Numbered from the stretch's first letter, positions 1 through 7,984 are shown. The stretch: 16,359 nucleotides of DNA from DATIXD01 sp035518875 (GCA_035518875.1 DATIXD010000149.1:1-16359); one strand, 5' to 3'. Numbers and translations are program-made. Notes: a model not told the origin generated them from the letters alone.

Positions 1-188
1 AAACCCTAAACCTGCTGAAAGAACAGCAAATCGGCGTCATCGAACAATCCAGAAAAGAAGGCGAAGGCACCATCAAAGCCAGGCGGGCCGACGGCCTGGA
101 GGTAACTACCGATCTCTCCGTGCAGGGTACGCAGAACACAAAAGTGGATATTCGCGTCGGGTTGATTCCCGACCGTATGGCGGCGTAA
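1..188 (+). CDS. C-terminal fragment of a small protein, DUF3568-like (partial at the window edge)
   Basis: The reading frame starting at base 3 is open from the window edge to a TAA at 186-188, giving about 61 residues that end in VDIRVGLIPDRMAA. The pattern is a helical stretch (LNLLKEQQIGVIEQSRKEGE), then a variable strand, then a T-K-V-D-I-R-V-G strand. This resembles the C-terminal half of DUF3568-type proteins, small predicted lipoproteins with a conserved 'IRVG' strand. The resemblance is from memory of the family and has not been tested by a search. The N-terminus, where a lipobox would be, lies outside the window, so location in the cell cannot be judged. No terminator hairpin with a T-run follows. 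Confidence 0.5.
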   Translation, partial: TLNLLKEQQIGVIEQSRKEGEGTIKARRADGLEVTTDLSVQGTQNTKVDIRVGLIPDRMAA

Positions 189-497
189 AACCTACAGCGA
201 GCTTTGGCACGCCGGGTCAATGTGAATCTCTTGCGCTAGTCGAAGGGATAACCGCAAATCCAGCAATTGGCAAAGGGGGGCGTTCATGCCTGATGCCCTC
301 GATCTAAGGTGCGCTCCCTTCCTGTGGTAGGCGCGGGCATTGTCCTCGGAGCAGTCTCGTCCTGCCGCCGCTCCTATGGATGTGACAGAAGATTAAGATA
401 CACTTCCGCGCCGCGATCGTGGATTGGCACAGCAAGGAATTACATTCCGATCCTGCCGCGAAAGGATTTTGAACCATCAGAAACAGAGGAGATTTCG
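189..497. other. Intergenic stretch upstream of the efflux operon, no convincing gene
   Basis: This stretch of about 309 bp must hold the promoter of the downstream operon, but I cannot pick a confident -35/-10 pair. A 14-codon ORF (286-330, MPDALDLRCAPFLW) starts after a purine-rich GGGGGG tract and could be chance. The frame of the downstream oxidoreductase is open back to a GTG at 309, but the intervening residues do not look like an MDR N-terminus. TGGCAC at 205-210 recalls a sigma-54 -24 box, but no matching GC/TTGC -12 element follows at the right distance. No regulator gene is present on either side. Confidence 0.5.
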
Positions 498-1436
498 ATG
501 AACACGATGAAAGCAGTGCGTATTCATGCCTATGGCGGTCCGGAGGTACTGAGGTACGAGGAGGTCTTGCGCCCGGAGCCGGGGCCCGGCGAGGTCCTGA
601 TTCGGGTCCATGCCGCCGGCGTCAACCCGGTGGACTGGAAGATTCGGGAGGGGTATCTCAAACAAATGCTGCATCATTCGCTGCCCCTGATACCGGGGTG
701 GGACGTTTCGGGCGTGGTGGCGGCAATGGGTCCCGGCGCAGTCCGGCTAAAGGCGGGCGATGAGGTTTACAGCCGCCCGGATATCGCTCGGGATGGCGCC
801 TATGCCGAATACATCGTCGTTGGGGAGACGGAAGTCGCGCTCAAGCCAAAGACCATTGACCACGTCCATGCCGCCGCCATCCCCCTTGCCGCGCTGACGG
901 CTTGGCAATCGTTGTTCGATGCCGCCGGACTCGGCGCCGGGCAGAAAGTGCTCATTCATGCGGCTGCCGGCGGCGTCGGAAGCTTTGCGGTGCAGCTCGC
1001 CAAATGGAAGGGCGCGCAGGTGATCGGCACGGCGTCCAAAGGGAATCACGACTTCGTTCGGAACCTGGGAGCCGATGAGGCCATCGACTATCAGACCACC
1101 CGCTTCGAAGACATGGTCCGTGATGTGGATGTCGTTTTCGACACGATTGCCGGAGAGACACAGAAGCGTTCATGGAAGGTGCTGAAGAAGGGCGGAATCC
1201 TGGTTTCGATCCTCGGCCAACCCTCGGCGGAGGAAGCGGCCGCCCATGGTGTGCGCCAGGCATCCGTCTTCGTTCAGCCCAGTGCGATGCAGCTAGATGA
1301 GATTGCAAAGCTCGTCGATTCGGGAAAGCTCAGGCCAATCGTCGAAACCGTTCTGCCGCTTGCGGAAGCACGGCGCGCGCAGGAACTTAGCCAGACCGGC
1401 CACACGCGCGGCAAGATCGTCCTGCGTGTTGTGTGA
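498..1436 (+). CDS. NADP-dependent zinc-free MDR oxidoreductase (quinone reductase-like)
   Basis: This predicted 312-residue cytoplasmic enzyme belongs to the medium-chain dehydrogenase/reductase superfamily, quinone oxidoreductase branch. The N-terminal GroES-like half begins MNTMKAVRIHAYGGPEVL and includes the family-typical AGVNPVDWKIREG. The Rossmann half carries the nucleotide-binding motif AAAGGVGSFAVQLAK, then GADEAIDY and a VVFDTIAG segment. No zinc-ligand cysteines of the alcohol-dehydrogenase type are evident. The ATG at 498 is preferred over an in-frame GTG at 309 because it has a purine-rich ribosome site (AGAGGAGA, 485-492) and gives the usual length of about 310-330 residues. 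It lies 26 bp upstream of the efflux adaptor and is probably co-transcribed with it. Electron donor (likely NADPH) and substrate (quinone or enone) are inferred from the family only. Confidence 0.9.
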   Translation: MNTMKAVRIHAYGGPEVLRYEEVLRPEPGPGEVLIRVHAAGVNPVDWKIREGYLKQMLHHSLPLIPGWDVSGVVAAMGPGAVRLKAGDEVYSRPDIARDGAYAEYIVVGETEVALKPKTIDHVHAAAIPLAALTAWQSLFDAAGLGAGQKVLIHAAAGGVGSFAVQLAKWKGAQVIGTASKGNHDFVRNLGADEAIDYQTTRFEDMVRDVDVVFDTIAGETQKRSWKVLKKGGILVSILGQPSAEEAAAHGVRQASVFVQPSAMQLDEIAKLVDSGKLRPIVETVLPLAEARRAQELSQTGHTRGKIVLRVV

Positions 1437-1462
1437 CGGCAGATTCCGCTCAAGGAGAAGAG

Positions 1463-2650
1463 ATGGCTCAACGTGCCCGAACGCTGAGACTCGCACTGAG
1501 CCTCTTCGCGTGCATCGGCGTGGCTGGGCAGCTGGGTTGTAAGCAAGAAACCGGCCCTGCGCCCCCTAGCCCCGTCCCGGAAGTCACCGTGATCACCGTG
1601 ACGACTCAGACCGTGCCGGACGAACCCGAATTTATCGGCGAGACCGAGTCCTCGCGCCCTGTAGAAATCCGATCCCAGGTGACAGGCATCATCAAGGAGC
1701 GCTTCTACCAGGAGGGCCGCGATGTCAAAAAGGGCGATCTTCTGTACCAGATCGATCCCGTGCCGTTCAGGGCCGCCGCGGCGAACGCCAAGGCGATGGT
1801 GGCCCAGGCCGAGGCGCGACTGGTGCAGGCACAGCAGAATCTCGACCGCGTCAAGCCGCTTCTGGCGGAGCAGGCGGTGAGTCAGAAGGACGTCGACGAT
1901 GCCGTCGCGGAAGAGCTGGCGGCGAAGGCGGCGCTGGAAGCGGCCAAGGCGCAGTTGGTGAGGGCCCAGTTCGACCTCGACAATACCCGCATTACCGCGC
2001 CCATTTCCGGATTGATCGAGCGGACCCGGGTCTACGAAGGACGGCTGGTGTCCGCGCAAACCGATCTGCTCACGGTCATCCACCAGGTTGACCCCATGTA
2101 CGTGACCGTCAGCGTCCCGGAACCCTTTATTCTCAAACGAGTGCGGGAGCGCGCGCTGAAGCGGGTACAAGGTGCCGGCGTGTACGCACTGCGGGGGATC
2201 ATCACTTTCGTGGACGGCAGCACCTATCCCCATGAAGGGAAGCTGGACTTGCTTGATGTGGGACTGCGCACCGCAACTGGAACCCGCGATGTGCGGGTGG
2301 TCTTCCCTAATCACGAGCGCGCCTTGCTGCCGGGGCAGTTCGTCAAGGTTCGCTTCGTGGGCGCGTTACGCACCGATGTCGTTCTGGTCCCCCAACGGGC
2401 ATTTCAGGTAGGTCCCGAGGGACCCACGGTTTATGTCTTGGGAGACGAGAATAAGGTCGAGCTCCGGCGCATCCAGGCCACCGGCTGGGAGGGCGACCGG
2501 TGGCTCGTCGAAGGCGGACTCCGTGCAGGGGAGCGGGTGGTGATTGATGGACTCCAGAAACTTTCGCCGGGGATTGCCGTGAAACCAACGCTCTTGGCCG
2601 ATACCGCCGCGGCCCAAACGGCGGGCTCCAAAACCGGAGCGGCCCGGTGA
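1463..2650 (+). CDS. RND efflux periplasmic adaptor (membrane fusion protein)
   Basis: This is the periplasmic bridge of a tripartite pump, joining the inner-membrane permease to the outer-membrane channel. The 395-residue protein has a basic, hydrophobic N-terminus with Cys26 (QLGC), so it may be a lipoprotein, though the lipobox is not canonical. It continues with the biotinyl/lipoyl half-motif VEIRSQVTGIIKERFYQEG and VKKGDLLYQIDP, a long alanine-rich coiled-coil hairpin, the second lipoyl half (ITAPISGLIERTRVYEG), and beta-barrel and membrane-proximal domains. This is the HlyD/AcrA-like order. The ATG at 1463 is chosen because AAGGAG lies 5 bases upstream. An in-frame GTG at 1433 overlapping the previous stop is possible. 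Its stop overlaps the permease start by four bases. Confidence 0.93.
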   Translation: MAQRARTLRLALSLFACIGVAGQLGCKQETGPAPPSPVPEVTVITVTTQTVPDEPEFIGETESSRPVEIRSQVTGIIKERFYQEGRDVKKGDLLYQIDPVPFRAAAANAKAMVAQAEARLVQAQQNLDRVKPLLAEQAVSQKDVDDAVAEELAAKAALEAAKAQLVRAQFDLDNTRITAPISGLIERTRVYEGRLVSAQTDLLTVIHQVDPMYVTVSVPEPFILKRVRERALKRVQGAGVYALRGIITFVDGSTYPHEGKLDLLDVGLRTATGTRDVRVVFPNHERALLPGQFVKVRFVGALRTDVVLVPQRAFQVGPEGPTVYVLGDENKVELRRIQATGWEGDRWLVEGGLRAGERVVIDGLQKLSPGIAVKPTLLADTAAAQTAGSKTGAAR

Positions 2651-5600
2651 GCCCGCGTTTTTTCATCGACCGTCCTATCTTCGCTTCGGTCCTATCCATC
2701 ATCATCGTGGTGCTCGGCCTCGTTTCCCTACAGGTCTTGCCCGTAGCCCAGTACCCCGAGATCACGCCGCCCGTGGTGCAGATCGAGGCCGATTATCCGG
2801 GTGCCAGCGCGGAAGTGGTGGCGGACGCCGTGGCGCGGCCCATCGAAGTGCAGCTTCCGGGAATAGACAACCTCCTGTATTACGACTCCACCAGCACCAA
2901 CGACGGCCACATGACCATCCGGCTCACCTTCGAGATCGGAACGGATGTGGACATCGCCACCGTCCAGACCCAGAACCGGGAGAAACTCGCCGAGCCTCAA
3001 CTCCCTCCGGAGGTCGTCCGACGGGGCGTTTCGGTGAAAAAGGTATCCCCGGACATCGTCGCCGTACTGACCCTCGAGTCCAGTGATCCCAGGCACGACA
3101 CGCTGTTCCTGTCCAACTACGCCATCCTGCGGGTACTCGACAATATCAAGCGCCTTCCTGGGGTCGGCGATGCCACCGTGTTCGGGGCACAGAGCTACAG
3201 CATGCGTTTGATCCTGGACCCGGTTCGAATGGCGCAACTGAGCCTCACGCCGACCGACATCGCCAATGTCGTCAACGAGCAGAATCGGGATTTTCCCGCC
3301 GGCACCGTCGGGCGGGAACCTGCGCCCACGGGCACCGAACTCACCATCCCGGTCATCACCCGCGGTCGCATGACGGAGGTGAGGGAGTTCGAGGAGATGA
3401 TCGTTAGGGCCCTCCCCAACGGCTCCATGATCCGCCTCAAGGATGTGGCGAGGGTCGAACTGGGGGCACAGTCCTACGACCTCCAGGGGCGGTTCAAGGG
3501 GAAACCGACCACGTTTCTCCTGACCTTCCTCTCGCCGGGAGCGAACGCCCTCGACACGATCAGGCGCATCCGCAACGAAATGGACGCTCTGACCAAGAGC
3601 TTCCCCGCCGGCGTGCGATACGACATTCCCTACGACACGACGCGGTTCATCGAGGTCTCGATCCGGGAGGTGCTCAAGACCCTGGGCGAGGCCCTGCTCC
3701 TGGTCGTCCTCGTCGTCTATCTCTTCCTGCAGAGCTGGCGCGCCACGCTGATTCCGATCGTGGCGGTTCCGGTTTCCCTCATCGGGGCGTTCATCGGCAT
3801 GGAGGTCTTGGGGTTCTCCCTCAATACCCTGACTCTGTTCGGCATGGTGCTGTCCATCGGGCTGGTGGTGGACGATGCGATCGTGGTCGTCGAGAACGTA
3901 GAGCGCCACATCGAAAATGGGCTCTCGCCCAGGGACGCCGCCAAAAAGGCTCTCGAGGAGGTCACGGGGCCCGTGATCGCGATCGTGCTGGTGCTCGTAT
4001 CCGTGTTCGTACCCACAGCCTTCCTGGGTGGAATCACCGGCCAGCTCTACCGACAATTCGCGGTCACGATCGCGGTTTCCGTGGCGATTTCCGGATTCGT
4101 GGCGCTGACCCTGAGCCCGGCGCTCTGTGCCCTGGTGCTGAAGCCAAAGCATGCATCGCACAGGGGCTTCTTCGAATGGTTCAACCGCTGCTTCGAATGG
4201 GCCCGGCATCACTACACTTTGGTCGCCGGCTGGCTCATGAAGCGGTCAGTGCTTGCGCTCACATTGTTCGCCCTCGTGATTGGCCTCGCCGCCGCGATGT
4301 TCAGGGTGCTGCCCGAGAGCTTCCTGCCCGATGAAGACCAGGGCTATTTCATCACCATGGTCCAATTACCGGACGGCGCCTCCGTGCAGCGGACCAACGA
4401 AGTGGTCGGCAAGCTCGAACGCTACTATCTCTCCGTCCCGGAAATCCACAGCACGGATGCCCTGGTCGGCCAAAATTTTGTGTTCAGCACCCGCGGCTCC
4501 AATAGCGCGACCATGTTCCTCCCCCTGCGCCTTTGGGACCAACGCACGCGCCCGGATCAACACGTCCAATCACTCATCCAGGCCGCCTTCGGAGAATTCG
4601 CAAAGATTCCCGAGGCGGTGATCCTGGCTTTCAACGCGCCCTCGATCCGGGGTCTGGGCGCGACAGGCGGATTCTCGGCGCAGATCGAAGACCCGGCCGG
4701 AGGAGATTTCAAGCAATTCGCCGACGTCGCCCAGGCGTTCGTGGCGAAGGCCCGGCAGGACCCGGCGATTGGGGCCATCGGGACCAGCTTCAGGGTGAGT
4801 TCCCCCCGGCTCTACGCCCATGTAAACCGGGAACGGGCCAAGGCGCTGGGCGTTCCGATCTCGGAGATCTTCGACACCCTGCAGGCCTATTTCGGCAATC
4901 TTTACATCAACGATTTCGTGAAATTCGGCCGGGTCTACCGAGTGCAAACTGAGGCGGAAGCTCGTTACCGCTCGCGCCCCGAGGACATCGCCAACATTTA
5001 TGTCCGCGCCCAGAACGAACAGGGCTCGTCCATGATTCCGCTGGATACGGTGGTCACGACGGAGTTCACCAGCGGACCGGATCCGGTGACGCATTTCAAC
5101 GGGTATAACGCCGCCCTGGTGTTAGGGACGGCCGGACCCGGCTATAGCTCGGGGCAAGCCCTCGCTGCCCTGGAGCGCCTGGCACAGGAGATACTCGAGC
5201 CCAAAGGTTATGGACTCGACTGGAGCGGCATCTCCTACCAGGAACACAAGGCCGGCGGGCAGTCCGTGTTCGCGTTCGCCTTCGGCCTGCTGATGGTGTT
5301 CCTGGTGCTGGCCGCCCAGTATGAGAGCTGGTCGGTGCCTTTCGTCGTGAATCTGGCCGTTCCCTTCGGCGTCTTCGGCGCCTTGTCCGCCGTGTGGATT
5401 CGGGGCATCACCAATGACATCTACTTTCATATCGGCTTGCTCACCCTGATCGGCCTCTCCGCCAAGAACGCGATCCTGATCGTGGAGTTCGCGAACAAGC
5501 GCTATCGGGCCGGACTTCCGGTCATGGAAGCCGCTCTCGAGGGCGCCCGCCTGCGGTTCCGACCGATCATCATGACCTCCATGGCGTTCATCCTGGGGGT

Positions 5601-5811
5601 GACGCCCTTGGTTCTGGCCACGGGTGCCGGGGCGGCGGGCCGCCATTCCATCGGCACCGGTGTGTTCGGCGGCATGCTCGCGGAGACCTTCCTGGCCATC
5701 CTTTTCACCCCAACCTTTTTCGTACTGATCCGAAAGCTCATGCGACGCGGTCCGCCTCGTTCGGCCGCCAGTGCGGATTCGGCCGAGTCGCCCGTCGAGG
5801 GGGGCCGCTGA
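2647..5811 (+). CDS. RND multidrug efflux permease, HAE1 family (AcrB-like)
   Basis: This 1,054-residue inner-membrane proton/drug antiporter has the usual length for AcrB, MexB and related pumps. It begins MSPRFFIDRPIFASVLSI, the standard HAE1 opening of TM1. The proton-relay residues are visible: the adjacent aspartates D409 and D410 in TM4 (GLVVDDAIVVVENVER) and lysine K940 in TM10 (GLSAKNAILIVEFAN). A large porter/docking loop follows each of TM1 and TM7. The start is GTG at 2647, overlapping the adaptor stop (GTGA), with GGAG at 2636-2639. The stop TGA overlaps the next ATG by one base. It should trimerise and export hydrophobic compounds or drugs. Specificity cannot be read from the sequence. 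No missing key residue was found. Confidence 0.96.
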   Translation: MSPRFFIDRPIFASVLSIIIVVLGLVSLQVLPVAQYPEITPPVVQIEADYPGASAEVVADAVARPIEVQLPGIDNLLYYDSTSTNDGHMTIRLTFEIGTDVDIATVQTQNREKLAEPQLPPEVVRRGVSVKKVSPDIVAVLTLESSDPRHDTLFLSNYAILRVLDNIKRLPGVGDATVFGAQSYSMRLILDPVRMAQLSLTPTDIANVVNEQNRDFPAGTVGREPAPTGTELTIPVITRGRMTEVREFEEMIVRALPNGSMIRLKDVARVELGAQSYDLQGRFKGKPTTFLLTFLSPGANALDTIRRIRNEMDALTKSFPAGVRYDIPYDTTRFIEVSIREVLKTLGEALLLVVLVVYLFLQSWRATLIPIVAVPVSLIGAFIGMEVLGFSLNTLTLFGMVLSIGLVVDDAIVVVENVERHIENGLSPRDAAKKALEEVTGPVIAIVLVLVSVFVPTAFLGGITGQLYRQFAVTIAVSVAISGFVALTLSPALCALVLKPKHASHRGFFEWFNRCFEWARHHYTLVAGWLMKRSVLALTLFALVIGLAAAMFRVLPESFLPDEDQGYFITMVQLPDGASVQRTNEVVGKLERYYLSVPEIHSTDALVGQNFVFSTRGSNSATMFLPLRLWDQRTRPDQHVQSLIQAAFGEFAKIPEAVILAFNAPSIRGLGATGGFSAQIEDPAGGDFKQFADVAQAFVAKARQDPAIGAIGTSFRVSSPRLYAHVNRERAKALGVPISEIFDTLQAYFGNLYINDFVKFGRVYRVQTEAEARYRSRPEDIANIYVRAQNEQGSSMIPLDTVVTTEFTSGPDPVTHFNGYNAALVLGTAGPGYSSGQALAALERLAQEILEPKGYGLDWSGISYQEHKAGGQSVFAFAFGLLMVFLVLAAQYESWSVPFVVNLAVPFGVFGALSAVWIRGITNDIYFHIGLLTLIGLSAKNAILIVEFANKRYRAGLPVMEAALEGARLRFRPIIMTSMAFILGVTPLVLATGAGAAGRHSIGTGVFGGMLAETFLAILFTPTFFVLIRKLMRRGPPRSAASADSAESPVEGGR

Positions 5812-5816
5812 TGCGC
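5804..5816 (+). repeat. Left copy of a 13-bp direct repeat flanking the REP-like insert
   Basis: GCCGCTGATGCGC spans the permease stop and the first ATG of the outer-membrane factor. It matches 5954-5966 at 12 of 13 positions, exactly 150 bp downstream. It reads as a target-site duplication or a duplicated gene start made when the intervening element arrived. Confidence 0.75.
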
Positions 5817-7337
5817 AAGGCTATTGAATCAAGCCGTCATACCGGCAGGGATTGCCGGTATCCAGTCGACAAGGACGTTACTCCGCAAGTCGTCCCGAGT
5901 ATCTGGGTTCCGGCAATCCCTGCCGGAACGACGAGATTTTTCTTAACAGTATCGCCACTGATGCGCCTCATGGCTCTCGTACTGCTTCCGGTGCTGCTGA
6001 CTTCCTGCGCGATGGGCCCTGACTATGTCCGCCCTAAAATCTCCAGCCCGGCATCCTTCCGCATGGCAGGGACGGAGGGAGAGTCCATCGCCAATCTGCC
6101 CTGGTGGGATTTTCTTCGCGACCAGGAACTCCAAAAGCTGGTGCGCATCGCGCTCGCGGAGAACAAGGATCTGCAACAGGCGACCGCGGCCGTCGAAGAA
6201 TTTCATGCGCGGCTCTTGACCGCGCGGACGGACTTTGCCCCCCAAGCCACCGTGAGTGCCAAGGCCCCTGCCTTCGGCCGGATGACTCCGACCAGCCTCC
6301 CCGGTTTTCCGACGCCCTCCAGCTATTTTCTCCAGGGCAACCTGTCCTGGGAGGTGGATATCTGGGGGCGGGTGCGCCGGGCGAACGAGGCGGCGCGCGC
6401 GGACCTCCTGGCGCGGGAGCAGAACCGCCGGGCCGTGATCCTAGAGCTCGTGAGCAATGTCGCGCAGGCCTATTTCGATCTCCGCCAACTGGACATGCAG
6501 CTGGAGATCGCCCGTCGTACGCTGGAGTCCTGGGAGGAGTCGGTGCGCATTGCCCGCGCGCGACTGCGGCAGGGGTTGATTCCTAAGCTGGACGCCGACC
6601 AATTCGAGGCGGAACGCGCCAATGCCGCGGCCCGCACGGCGGAGCTCGAACGCCAGATGGTGCAGAAGGAGAATGAGCTCGGAGTGCTGCTGGGGCGAAA
6701 TCCCGCAGAGATTCCGAGGGGGCGGTCGCTCACCGAGCAGGCGGTGCCGTCCGAGGTGCCTGCGGGATTGCCCTCGGAGCTGCTCCAGCGGCGCCCGGAC
6801 GTCCTGCAAGCGGAGGAGCAACTGGCGGCGGCCACCGCGAGGATCGGGGTCGCCAAGGCCGAGCGGTTTCCCAAGATCACCCTAACGGGGATTCTGGGCA
6901 TGGCGAGCCCGCAACTGGCGAGCCTCGGCAGCGGAGGCTACGGATCGGCCGGCGTAGAAATGCTGGCGTCCCCCCTGCTCAACGCGCAAAGCTTAGGTTT
7001 CCAGCAGCGCGTAGCCGAGGCTCAAGCGAGGCAAATCCTGGCCCAGTACCAGCAGACAATCCTTGGTGCCTTCAGGGAAGTCGAGGATGCGCTGGTGGCA
7101 GTCCGCACGGCTCGTGACCAGACCGAAGCGCAGGACGTTCAGGTCGTCGCCTTGCGTTCTGCCCTGCATCTGGCCGACCTTCGCTACAAGGGTGGACTCG
7201 CCAACTATCTCGACGTGCTCACCGCAAAGCGCAGTCTCTTTGATGCGGAACTATCGCTCACCGCGACCCGGCGCCTGCACCTGGTCTCCATCGTTCAACT
7301 CTACAAGGCGCTGGGGGGCGGATGGTCCGGTGGATAG
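5811..7337 (+). CDS. Outer-membrane efflux factor, NodT/OprM-type lipoprotein, with an in-frame insertion at its start
   Basis: This TolC-like outer-membrane channel completes the pump. The core protein has 458 residues and runs from an ATG at 5961: MRLMALVLLPVLLTSC is a lipoprotein signal with lipobox LTSC, followed by AMGPDYVRPK, the NodT-family opening. Two outer-membrane-efflux repeats follow (including LSWEVDIWGRVRRANEAAR and RRPDVLQAEEQL). A first ATG at 5811 overlaps the permease stop and has the only good ribosome site (GAGGGGGG upstream). The 50 residues it adds are encoded by a REP-like insertion and would place the lipoprotein signal internally. Either the long form is made and processed poorly, or translation starts at 5961 without a clear ribosome site. 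The coordinates give the longest frame; the functional protein probably begins at 5961. Confidence 0.92.
   Translation: MRKAIESSRHTGRDCRYPVDKDVTPQVVPSIWVPAIPAGTTRFFLTVSPLMRLMALVLLPVLLTSCAMGPDYVRPKISSPASFRMAGTEGESIANLPWWDFLRDQELQKLVRIALAENKDLQQATAAVEEFHARLLTARTDFAPQATVSAKAPAFGRMTPTSLPGFPTPSSYFLQGNLSWEVDIWGRVRRANEAARADLLAREQNRRAVILELVSNVAQAYFDLRQLDMQLEIARRTLESWEESVRIARARLRQGLIPKLDADQFEAERANAAARTAELERQMVQKENELGVLLGRNPAEIPRGRSLTEQAVPSEVPAGLPSELLQRRPDVLQAEEQLAAATARIGVAKAERFPKITLTGILGMASPQLASLGSGGYGSAGVEMLASPLLNAQSLGFQQRVAEAQARQILAQYQQTILGAFREVEDALVAVRTARDQTEAQDVQVVALRSALHLADLRYKGGLANYLDVLTAKRSLFDAELSLTATRRLHLVSIVQLYKALGGGWSGG
5839..5861. repeat. REP-like hairpin, left unit
   Basis: ATACCGGCA, loop GGGAT, TGCCGGTAT: a perfect 9-bp stem with a 5-base loop. 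The flanks CGTC and CCAG are shared with the right unit in inverted orientation. Confidence 0.8.
5907..5929. repeat. REP-like hairpin, right unit (inverted)
   Basis: GTTCCGGCA, loop ATCCC, TGCCGGAAC: a perfect 9-bp stem. Compared with the left unit the two outer stem pairs that differ changed on both sides, keeping the pairing. This suggests the fold, and not just the sequence, is maintained. Confidence 0.8.
5954..5966 (+). repeat. Right copy of the 13-bp direct repeat, containing the probable functional start codon
   Basis: GCCACTGATGCGC differs from 5804-5816 by one base and carries the ATG (5961) of the lipoprotein signal peptide. It lacks the GAGGGGGG ribosome site that precedes the left copy. 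Confidence 0.75.
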
Positions 7338-7429
7338 CCCGGAGTCGTCATTATCTTGCAGAGTAATCCATGTAGGTTGCACCCCACACCATTTTCCGAG
7401 CCAATCGGTTAGTCGAGACGCCCTACATA

Positions 7430-7450
7430 AAGGTACGCAATACGTACCTT
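7430..7450. terminator. Hairpin in the convergent gap after the efflux operon
   Basis: AAGGTACG, loop CAATA, CGTACCTT is a perfect 8-bp stem, 93 bp past the stop of the outer-membrane factor. No T-run follows on either strand, so intrinsic termination is doubtful. Its place between convergent genes is the main support. Confidence 0.35.
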
Positions 7451-7478
7451 GACCAAGCTGTCAAAACGTGCTTTGGTT

Positions 7479-7496
7479 GCGCTTCCTGTGAAGCGC
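7479..7496. terminator. Second hairpin in the convergent gap
   Basis: GCGCTTC, loop CTGT, GAAGCGC is a perfect 7-bp stem, 34 bp beyond the 3' end of the minus-strand PsiE-like gene. There is no T-run of the classical kind on either side. It may help define 3' ends of both convergent transcripts. Confidence 0.35.
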
Positions 7497-7530
7497 GTTC
7501 ATCCGTTCAAAAAACCATGGTTCAACCGGG

Positions 7531-7958
7531 TTATTGATTTCCAGCTCGAACGTCCTCAAGGCTGAATGCCCTTTTAAGGACAAAATAGGTCGCCGACAAC
7601 CCTAAGAGGATAGCTCCTATTCCTATGAGTAGTCCCGGCTCGGTATGTTTTATGTCCAGCGTAATCAGCTTATTACCCAGTGCAATAATGGCGACTTCCA
7701 CCACGAAGGCCGGGTTAATGGACCCCTGCACGAGATAGCTTTTTATGGATTTGAGAAGCTCTAATCCAGTGACCAGGATGAGGAAAGGGCTGAAAGATTC
7801 AAATAGTCGGTCGATATCAACCAAAAAAGGGAAGATTCAAGGATACTCTTGATAAGGACTCGGCTGAGTTCAAGGGTACCCAGAATCACGGAAACCAGTA
7901 GCATGAAGACCAGCACGTAAACGACATACCTTTCAACTTTATCAATGCTTTTTAGCAT
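7531..7958 (-). pseudogene. PsiE-family (phosphate-starvation-inducible-like) membrane protein, frameshifted
   Basis: Two overlapping minus-strand frames together make one PsiE-like protein. The first starts at the ATG at 7958 (MLKSIDKVERYVVYVLVFML...VLIKSILESSLF); the second continues LVDIDRLFESFSPFLILVTG, then LLKSIKSYL, AIIALGNKLITLDIK and a final TM before a TAA at 7531. They join if one base is added to the six-A run at 7823-7828 (six T on the coding strand), giving about 142 residues and four membrane helices, the normal size of the family. PsiE proteins are small inner-membrane proteins of unclear function, induced by phosphate starvation in E. coli. The break could be a real mutation, a slippage-switched gene, or a sequencing error. 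No clear ribosome site precedes the ATG. Confidence 0.75.
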
Positions 7959-7984
7959 TAATTTTTTAAGTTGAGAGGATTAGG

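Larger units (their letters stand above)
5817..5953. mobile_element. 137-bp REP/BIME-like non-autonomous element inserted at the gene start
   Basis: The element contains two 31-bp arms (5835-5865 and 5903-5933) in inverted orientation that share the 17-bp core CCGGCAGGGATTGCCGG. Each arm is itself a perfect 9-bp hairpin. Paired, inverted REP hairpins of this kind form the bacterial interspersed mosaic elements usually mobilised by REP-associated tyrosine transposases. No transposase is encoded here. The insert has no stop codon in the reading frame of the outer-membrane factor and lengthens it by exactly 50 codons. That REP-type units do not usually create a duplication this long is a point against a simple REP transposition; a MITE carrying REP-like hairpins is an alternative. 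Confidence 0.7.

Noticed and set aside
205..220. Sigma-54-like -24 box (TGGCAC)
   Set aside because: No TTGC-type -12 element at the required spacing.
309..497. Extended start of the oxidoreductase at GTG 309, which reads like a lipoprotein signal (MRSLPVVGAGIVLGAVSSC)
   Set aside because: The ATG at 498 has a good ribosome site and matches the MDR N-terminus; a cytoplasmic NADPH enzyme would not carry such a signal, and the residues between are Arg-rich and unstructured.
1274..2314. Minus-strand frame of 346 codons opposite the adaptor
   Set aside because: Shadow of the adaptor's codon bias; no domain, no ribosome site.
2728..4212. Long minus-strand frame (494 codons) opposite the RND permease
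   Set aside because: Asp/His/Arg/Gly-rich antisense composition in GC-rich DNA, opposite a fully conserved permease.
7371..7427. TGTAGG/CCTACA inverted pair as the ends of a small repeat element
   Set aside because: Only 6 bp match, with no internal structure or flanking duplication.
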